Below are positions 5,187 to 10,000 of a stretch of 10,000 bases of DNA, one piece after another; positions within the stretch are counted from its first letter, which is position 1, and every line of letters starts with the position of its first letter. The stretch covers positions 1 to 10,000 of the forward strand of contig JAIWOB010000024.1 of the NCBI GenBank assembly GCA_020217065.1, written 5' to 3'. Source of the DNA: Chloroflexota bacterium. GTDB lineage: Bacteria; Chloroflexota; Anaerolineae; Anaerolineales; Villigracilaceae. The notes beneath the pieces are model-generated. The model was not told the DNA's origin and ran no database searches. It saw nothing but the letters and a program-made list of their open reading frames with translations. Position numbers and translations under genes: made by a program.

Positions 5187-6672
5187 GCGGCTCGAAATTC
5201 ACCGTATCTAAAAACTTCGGCGGGATGCGCGCTTGAGTCGCCTGCTCGAAGGCGTAGGCGAATTTAATCAAAGTCGGCTCTCCCCAGGCTTTTGTAAAGA
5301 AAGACAGCCCTACAGGCAAACCGAAGATAAAACCCATCGGAACGGTGATATGCGGATATCCCGCCACCGCCGCCGGGGAGGCGCTTTCCATGTCCCAGTT
5401 AATGGCGTCTCCATTGGCGAGGTCAATCAGCCAGGCGGGACCGCCGGAGGGGACGATAAGCGCGTCGAGCCTGTATTTTTTTAACGCCGCGTCTATGCCG
5501 TTCCTGCGGGACAACAGACGATTCTTTGCCAGCGCCGCGCGATACGCTTTATCGCGCAGACTTCCCTTTTCCTGCGCCGCAAGCATATGTTCCTGTCCGA
5601 AGTAGGGCATCACCCGCGTTTTGTTTTCCGCGTTGAATTTGATAACCTCCGCCATGCTTTTCACTCGACCGTTTGCGCCTGCCAAATAGTCGTTTAAATC
5701 CGCTTTGAATTCATAATGCAGAACTTCCAATTCGGTTTTTCCGAATTTGTCGAAGTTTGGCAGAGCGGCGGGGTCTATCACCGTCGCGCCGAGACGCCTC
5801 ATCGTTTCAACGCTTTGTTCCAAAAGGCGGAGGATGCGTTCGTCTGTGCCGCACATGTTCCGGGCGACGCCGATGCGCGCCCCTTTCAACCCGTTCTTGT
5901 CTAAAAATTTTGTGTAATCTTTCAGCGCGCGTTTCGCGCTGGCGATGGTGGCTGGGTCGGTTTTGTCCACGCCGGTCATCGCTCCCAGCAGGATTGCCGC
6001 GTCGGCGACCGTCCGCGCCATGGGTCCCGCCGTGTCCTGACTGTGTGCGATGGGGATGATTCCGCTGCGGCTGAGGAGTCCCAGCGTGGGTTTGACACCG
6101 ACGATGCCGTTGGTTTGCGAAGGACAGATGATTGAGCCGTCGGTTTCCGTGCCGACAGCGGCGGCGCAAAAGTTGGCGGCGACGGCGGCTCCTGACCCGG
6201 AGGAAGACCCGCAAGCGGTGCGGTCGAGGGCGTAGGGATTGCGGGTGAGACCGCCGCGCGACGACCATCCGCTGACCGAACGCTTGCCGCGAAAATTTGC
6301 CCACTCGCTGAGGTTGGTTTTGCCCAGAATGACCGCTCCCGCCTTCCGCAGCCGCCTGACAATGAAGGCGTCGCGCGAGGCAAGATTGCCTTCCAGCGCC
6401 AGCGACCCAGCCGTGGTTTGCATTTTGTCGCGGGTGTCTATATTGTCTTTGATGAGAATGGGAATTCCATGAAGCGGACCTCTGACCCGCCCGGCGGCTC
6501 TCTCGGCGTCAAGACGCTCCGCTATGCTTTCCGCGTCCGGATTCAACTCGATGACCGCGTTGACCCGACGGTCAAGGTCTTCAATTCTTTCCAGATAAAA
6601 CCTCACAATTTCCACGGCGCTCCATTCGCCTGCGGACATCTTTTGCTGGAGTTCGGAAATATTGAGTTCCAT
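5176..6672 (-). CDS. Amidase signature family enzyme, peptide-amidase type
   Basis: The 498-residue protein (from the ATG at 6672) is a full-length amidase. The Lys-Ser-Ser catalytic triad is visible: K75 in GIPILIKDNID, the cis-serine S156 in ACGSSSGSGAAVA, and nucleophile S180 in GTETDGSI. The 24-residue spacing between the two serines equals that in known members. The GTETDGSIICPS form, with Asp instead of the usual Gly before the nucleophile motif, points to the peptide-amidase-like subgroup (hydrolysing C-terminal amides or other carboxamides) rather than GatA of the tRNA amidotransferase, which has GSDTGGSI; no gatB or gatC is nearby. No signal peptide is seen, so it is probably cytoplasmic. 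This start is chosen because GAGGAAAGGAA stands just before it; an in-frame upstream extension of 24 residues has no such site. It converges on the lipoprotein gene. Confidence 0.9.
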   Translation of the reverse strand: MELNISELQQKMSAGEWSAVEIVRFYLERIEDLDRRVNAVIELNPDAESIAERLDAERAAGRVRGPLHGIPILIKDNIDTRDKMQTTAGSLALEGNLASRDAFIVRRLRKAGAVILGKTNLSEWANFRGKRSVSGWSSRGGLTRNPYALDRTACGSSSGSGAAVAANFCAAAVGTETDGSIICPSQTNGIVGVKPTLGLLSRSGIIPIAHSQDTAGPMARTVADAAILLGAMTGVDKTDPATIASAKRALKDYTKFLDKNGLKGARIGVARNMCGTDERILRLLEQSVETMRRLGATVIDPAALPNFDKFGKTELEVLHYEFKADLNDYLAGANGRVKSMAEVIKFNAENKTRVMPYFGQEHMLAAQEKGSLRDKAYRAALAKNRLLSRRNGIDAALKKYRLDALIVPSGGPAWLIDLANGDAINWDMESASPAAVAGYPHITVPMGFIFGLPVGLSFFTKAWGEPTLIKFAYAFEQATQARIPPKFLDTVNFEPQKN

Positions 6673-6924
6673 GCGATTCCTTTCCTCAAAACGCCTGACG
6701 TTCCGATGATAACCCATTGCTGCGAATTTGCGCGTTTTACCCACCCAACTTCCCGAAAGCGACGGCTTTTCTCTGAAACCTTCGAGACGGCGCGCAGCGT
6801 CAATCGCCCGTCAAAAGGTCGCGTTTTGTTTCGGCGGATGGAGGACTTGCGTTAATTTATTCCCCAACCCGGCGCTTCTTCCAAAACATTAATAAGATTC
6901 AAACCGTTATAAATAATTTCCCCA

Positions 6925-6933
6925 TGCTATAAT
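6925..6933 (+). promoter_or_regulatory. Extended -10 promoter of secA
   Basis: TGC is followed by a perfect TATAAT (6928-6933). Transcription would start around 6940, leaving a leader of about 15 bases with AAAGGGA (6944-6950) as a weak ribosome binding site five to ten bases before the ATG at 6955. No good -35 box is present, consistent with an extended -10 promoter. Confidence 0.65.
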
Positions 6934-6952
6934 CCCTTTTTTGAAAGGGATT
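6931..6952 (+). repeat. Perfect 9-bp dyad over the secA promoter and start region
   Basis: AATCCCTTT (6931-6939) and AAAGGGATT (6944-6952) are exact reverse complements separated by four bases (TTTG). The left arm overlaps the last bases of the -10 box and the right arm covers the ribosome binding site. It could be an operator for a dimeric repressor, or an RNA hairpin if transcription starts further upstream. Confidence 0.6.
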
Positions 6953-6954
6953 CT

Positions 6955-9900
6955 ATGCTTAAGAATTTTGTCAAACTATTCAGCGGCGACCCGACCAAAA
7001 AGACGGCGGAAAAATTCTCCGAAACGGTCGCCCAGGTGAACGCGCTCGAACCTCAGTTTGAATCTTTATCGGACGACGAACTCCGCGCCAAGACGGAGGA
7101 ATTCAAGGCGCGGATTCAAACCGCTCTTGCGGGTGTCGAAGACGAAAAGGAACGTTACCGCGCCGAACAGTCCGCGCTGGATGAAATTTTGCCCGAAGCC
7201 TTTGCGGCGGCGCGCGAAGCGTCCAAGCGCACGATTGGGCTCCGGCACTACGACGTGCAGCTTATTGGCGGCGCGGTCTTGCATAGCGGCGCGATTGCCG
7301 AAATGAAAACGGGCGAAGGCAAGACGCTGGTGGCGACTCTGCCCGTGTACCTCAACGCGCTCACGGGGCGCGGCGTGCATCTCATCACCGTCAACGATTA
7401 CCTCGCGCGGCGCGACGCCCGCTGGATGGCGCCCATCTATCAAGCGCTTGGATTGAGCGTGGGCGTACTGCAAATGGCGGCGGCGACCGAGAACGGCAAG
7501 AAAGCCTTCCTCGTGGATTTCACCCGCGAATCGCCGCACGAAGACCAACATCACCTGCGGCTGGTGGACCGCGTTGAAGCCTACCGCGCCGACGTGACCT
7601 ACGGCACGAATTCCGAATTCGGCTTCGATTATCTGCGCGACAACATGACGTACCGCCTGAGCGATAGAGTCCAGCGCGGGCATTATTTCGCCATCGTGGA
7701 CGAAGTGGACAACGTCCTGATTGACGAAGCCCGCACGCCGCTCATTATTTCGGGACCCGCTTCCGGCGGTTTGGAAGACTACAAGGTCATGGCGCAGGTC
7801 GTCAAGCAGCTCAAGCCCGAAGACGTGGAGATTGACGAAAAGAATCGTAACGTCACGCTGACCGAAGTGGGCATGAGCCATGCGGAGGCGCTGCTGGGCG
7901 TTCAATTGCTCGACCCCGACCGACCCGAAGACCTTAATCCCGAACAGGCGCGGCTGATGGGCTACTTGCAGCAAGCGCTTCGCGCTCAGTTTTTGTTCCA
8001 CCGCAACAAGGATTACCTCGTGCAGGGCGGCAAGGTTGTCATCGTGGACGAGTTCACCGGGCGCCTCATGCCGGGGCGGCGCTGGAGCGACGGCTTGCAT
8101 CAGGCGGTGGAAGCGAAGGAAGGCGTAAAGATTGAGCCGGAAAACGTCACCTACGCCACCATCACCCTGCAAAACTACTTCCGCATGTATCAAAAACTCG
8201 CGGGCATGACCGGCACCGCGCTGACCGAAGCGGAAGAGTTCAACAAGATTTACAAAATCGAAGTCATGCCCGTCCCGACGAATTTGGAATATCAATCGCT
8301 GCGGGCGGACGCGACTCTCGAAGAACGCAAAGACAAAGACGAAGAGGGCTATTCGTATTCATATTACGTCGCCAAAGACGGCAGCGGAAAAATTTTCTAC
8401 AAGAGAAAAGATTATCCCGACGTGATTTACCGCACGGCGGAAGCGAAACTGCGCGCCATCGTCGCCGAGATTATCCGCTATCATGCGCTGGGACGCCCGC
8501 TGCTGGTCGGCACAACCTCCGTCGAATCTTCGGATAGGTTATCGGGCAGGCTCAAAGCCGAACCTGCGCGGCGGCTGATGCAGGTCTTATTGATTCGCCA
8601 TGCTTACATGACCGCCAAGAATCTGGAAGAGGACGGGCGGCTGATTCCCGAACTCGCGCCGTTTAATGAGCCGCTGGAAAAACTCACCCCCGACGCGCTG
8701 CGGAAGTTCATCGCCCCCTTTGGATTGACCAGCATTAACCCCGAAGAGCCGAACAACTTAAACCGCCTGCTGACGTTGTTAAAATTGCCCCCCGAAGCCA
8801 TGGACCGACTGAAGTCGGTCGTGCAGGGCGGCGTGCCTCATCAGGTGTTGAACGCCCGCAAGCACACCGAAGAATCGCAAATCATCGCGGGCGCGGGCGC
8901 GTTTGGCGCGGTGACGATTGCCACCAACATGGCTGGGCGCGGCGTGGACATCAAACTCGGCGGCGAACTGGCGGAAGAAGCCATCGCCGCCGTTAATCGC
9001 GTACTTGCCCGCGCGGGACACAAAAACTCGTTTGACATGTCCCTCGAAGAGCGGCGTCAGGCGCTGCTTAAAGTGAACCCCGCCGATTATGGCATTTACG
9101 AGGCGGAGGTCAAACTCTTCCTGCAATATTTTGAAGACATGGAGCGCGTGAAGGAACTTGGCGGCTTGCACGTCATCGGCTCGGAGCGGCACGAAGCGCG
9201 GCGCATTGACAACCAATTGCGCGGACGCGCCGCCCGTCAAGGCGACCCCGGCTCTTCGCGCTTTTATCTCTCCCTGCAAGACGACCTGATGCGCATGTTC
9301 GGCGGCGACCAGGTGAACAGCCTGATGCAAAGGCTGAACGTGGACGATTCGCTCCCGCTCGAAGTGCGCCTCGTCAGCAGCATCATCGAAGGCTCGCAGA
9401 CCCGCGTCGAAGGAGCGAACTTCGATGTCCGCAAACATTTGCTCGAATACGACGACGTGCTGAACAAACAACGCCAGCAGATTTACTCGCAGCGCGACAG
9501 AATCTTCGTGAAGGAAGATTTGAGCGAAGACGTGGCGGATATGCTCGAAGCCGAAGTCTCCAAGCGCGTCGAAATGGGCATGACCGACGAGGAAGGCTTC
9601 TGGCGGCTCATCGCCTGGCTTGACCAGGTCCAGCCGCCTTTTGAAGGGCTGGAGGGACTCTTCCCCTCTTACGGATTTAAACTCATCCTTGATGAATTGC
9701 AAGGCGAAGACGTCAAGGGCTTAACGTTGAGCGTTGTCTCCCGCGCCGTCGAAGCCGAAGCGGACCACGCCGCCCGCGCAATTGAAACGCTTATTGAGAA
9801 AACGGGCGAGGCGCTCCAGGCGCAACTGGCGGAGCGCGAAGACGCGCTGGACGCCTACTTCCAAAGCCTGCGCGACCGCGAAGAACAGCCGCGCCCGCAA

Positions 9901-10000
9901 AAGATTCTCGAAGAAATTGGCGCGCTGGCGCGCTTGCCGTTGAAGCCCAATAACGAACTGCTTCGCAAATTGAGCGAAGACCCCCAAGACGCGAAAGACG
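6955..10000 (+). CDS. secA: Preprotein translocase ATPase SecA, with large insertions (3' end outside window)
   Basis: The reading frame is open from the ATG at 6955 to the window edge (1015 codons) with no stop. SecA is the ATPase that drives unfolded preproteins through SecYEG at the inner membrane. The start MLKNFVKLFSGDP is typical. Walker A is TGEGKT (119-124, K123). Walker B/DEAD is IVDEVD (247-252), followed by NVLIDEARTPLIISG. The preprotein-binding domain lies at about 220-370 (TYGTNSEFGFDYLRDNM to VDEFTGRLMPGRRWSDG). NBD2 carries TATNMAGRGVDIKLGG (near 655-670) and motif VI, QLRGRAARQGDPGSSRF (754-770). ANFDVRKHLLEYDDVLNKQR (821-840) begins the helical scaffold. Four insertions relative to E. 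coli SecA are seen at about residues 174-207, 445-480, 537-626 and 671-735, which explains why the protein is already longer than the 901-residue E. coli form while the helical wing and C-terminus are still missing. The frame looks intact, so it is most likely functional. Confidence 0.97.
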   Translation, partial: MLKNFVKLFSGDPTKKTAEKFSETVAQVNALEPQFESLSDDELRAKTEEFKARIQTALAGVEDEKERYRAEQSALDEILPEAFAAAREASKRTIGLRHYDVQLIGGAVLHSGAIAEMKTGEGKTLVATLPVYLNALTGRGVHLITVNDYLARRDARWMAPIYQALGLSVGVLQMAAATENGKKAFLVDFTRESPHEDQHHLRLVDRVEAYRADVTYGTNSEFGFDYLRDNMTYRLSDRVQRGHYFAIVDEVDNVLIDEARTPLIISGPASGGLEDYKVMAQVVKQLKPEDVEIDEKNRNVTLTEVGMSHAEALLGVQLLDPDRPEDLNPEQARLMGYLQQALRAQFLFHRNKDYLVQGGKVVIVDEFTGRLMPGRRWSDGLHQAVEAKEGVKIEPENVTYATITLQNYFRMYQKLAGMTGTALTEAEEFNKIYKIEVMPVPTNLEYQSLRADATLEERKDKDEEGYSYSYYVAKDGSGKIFYKRKDYPDVIYRTAEAKLRAIVAEIIRYHALGRPLLVGTTSVESSDRLSGRLKAEPARRLMQVLLIRHAYMTAKNLEEDGRLIPELAPFNEPLEKLTPDALRKFIAPFGLTSINPEEPNNLNRLLTLLKLPPEAMDRLKSVVQGGVPHQVLNARKHTEESQIIAGAGAFGAVTIATNMAGRGVDIKLGGELAEEAIAAVNRVLARAGHKNSFDMSLEERRQALLKVNPADYGIYEAEVKLFLQYFEDMERVKELGGLHVIGSERHEARRIDNQLRGRAARQGDPGSSRFYLSLQDDLMRMFGGDQVNSLMQRLNVDDSLPLEVRLVSSIIEGSQTRVEGANFDVRKHLLEYDDVLNKQRQQIYSQRDRIFVKEDLSEDVADMLEAEVSKRVEMGMTDEEGFWRLIAWLDQVQPPFEGLEGLFPSYGFKLILDELQGEDVKGLTLSVVSRAVEAEADHAARAIETLIEKTGEALQAQLAEREDALDAYFQSLRDREEQPRPQKILEEIGALARLPLKPNNELLRKLSEDPQDAKD

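Larger units (their letters stand above)
6673..6954. promoter_or_regulatory. Divergent intergenic region between amidase and secA
   Basis: This 282-base gap holds promoters for both flanking genes and no gene that I can support. On the minus strand the amidase has GAGGAAAGGAA close to its ATG and a moderate -10 candidate, TATCAT (6711-6706), without a clear -35. The secA promoter is annotated separately. The middle, about 6720-6850, shows no recognisable RNA, repeat or motif. Confidence 0.5.

Noticed and set aside
5176..6672. Amidase as GatA of the Glu-tRNA(Gln)/Asp-tRNA(Asn) amidotransferase
   Set aside because: The nucleophile motif is GTETDGSI rather than the GSDTGGSI type of GatA, and there is no gatB or gatC next to it.
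6673..6954. Possible small gene, riboswitch or tRNA between amidase and secA
   Set aside because: No tRNA-like fold, no conserved riboswitch core and no open frame with a start signal was seen; the gap is accounted for by two promoters.
7066..8295. Long open frame of 409 codons on the minus strand opposite secA
   Set aside because: It lies entirely inside the well-supported secA gene and its translation shows no recognisable domain. Long antisense frames are expected opposite GC-rich, codon-biased genes.
8779..9702. Open frame of 307 codons on the minus strand opposite secA
   Set aside because: Same reason: fully antisense to secA, with no start signal or domain of its own.
1..10000. CRISPR array, insertion sequence, phage or defence system
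   Set aside because: No regularly spaced repeats, transposase, integrase, terminal inverted repeats or known defence domains were found, and base composition is even along the window.

Overview
The window looks like ordinary chromosomal DNA of a moderately GC-rich bacterium, most likely a Chloroflexota member close to Anaerolineae. This is inference from the mix of protein families: a toast-rack (LiaF-like) lipoprotein, a three-zinc-ribbon membrane protein, a Gly/Arg-tailed RRM protein, and a SecA with several large insertions. There is no phylogenetic calculation behind it. I see no mobile element, CRISPR array, tRNA or rRNA, and no gene stretch that looks recently transferred.

Layout. At the left edge (minus strand) is the N-terminus of a probable GAF-domain signalling protein. 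Divergent from it is a HAD-family phosphatase (170-832, plus). Across a hairpin-rich gap come two minus-strand genes, an RRM RNA-binding protein (997-1299) and a four-helix membrane protein (1376-1771). The latter diverges from an enoyl-CoA hydratase (1882-2655, plus), which ends at a strong bidirectional terminator. Minus-strand genes follow for a zinc-ribbon membrane protein (2693-3736) and an OsmC-like protein (3813-4214). Divergent from these is a toast-rack lipoprotein (4290-5138, plus). It converges through a shared terminator on a peptide-amidase-type amidase (5176-6672, minus). From 6955 to the right edge is secA (plus), open for 1015 codons and still unfinished. It is divergent from the amidase across 282 bp.

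How the genes relate. No pathway unites them. Nearly all are single transcription units separated by divergent promoters or shared terminators; only osmC-like/zinc-ribbon and membrane protein/RRM could be pairs. The products cover housekeeping: protein export (SecA), acyl-CoA metabolism, peroxide or thiol stress, RNA binding, envelope proteins, and phosphatase and amidase activities.

The most notable signals are regulatory. Three genes (GAF, HAD, OsmC) lack a Shine-Dalgarno sequence and carry an extended -10 box (TGn plus hexamer) exactly six bases before the ATG, which points to leaderless transcripts. secA has the same type of -10 box, overlapped by a perfect 9-bp dyad that reaches into its start region. 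SecA's four insertions, one of about 90 residues, are the most notable protein-level feature. I found no convincing evidence of a new multi-gene system.
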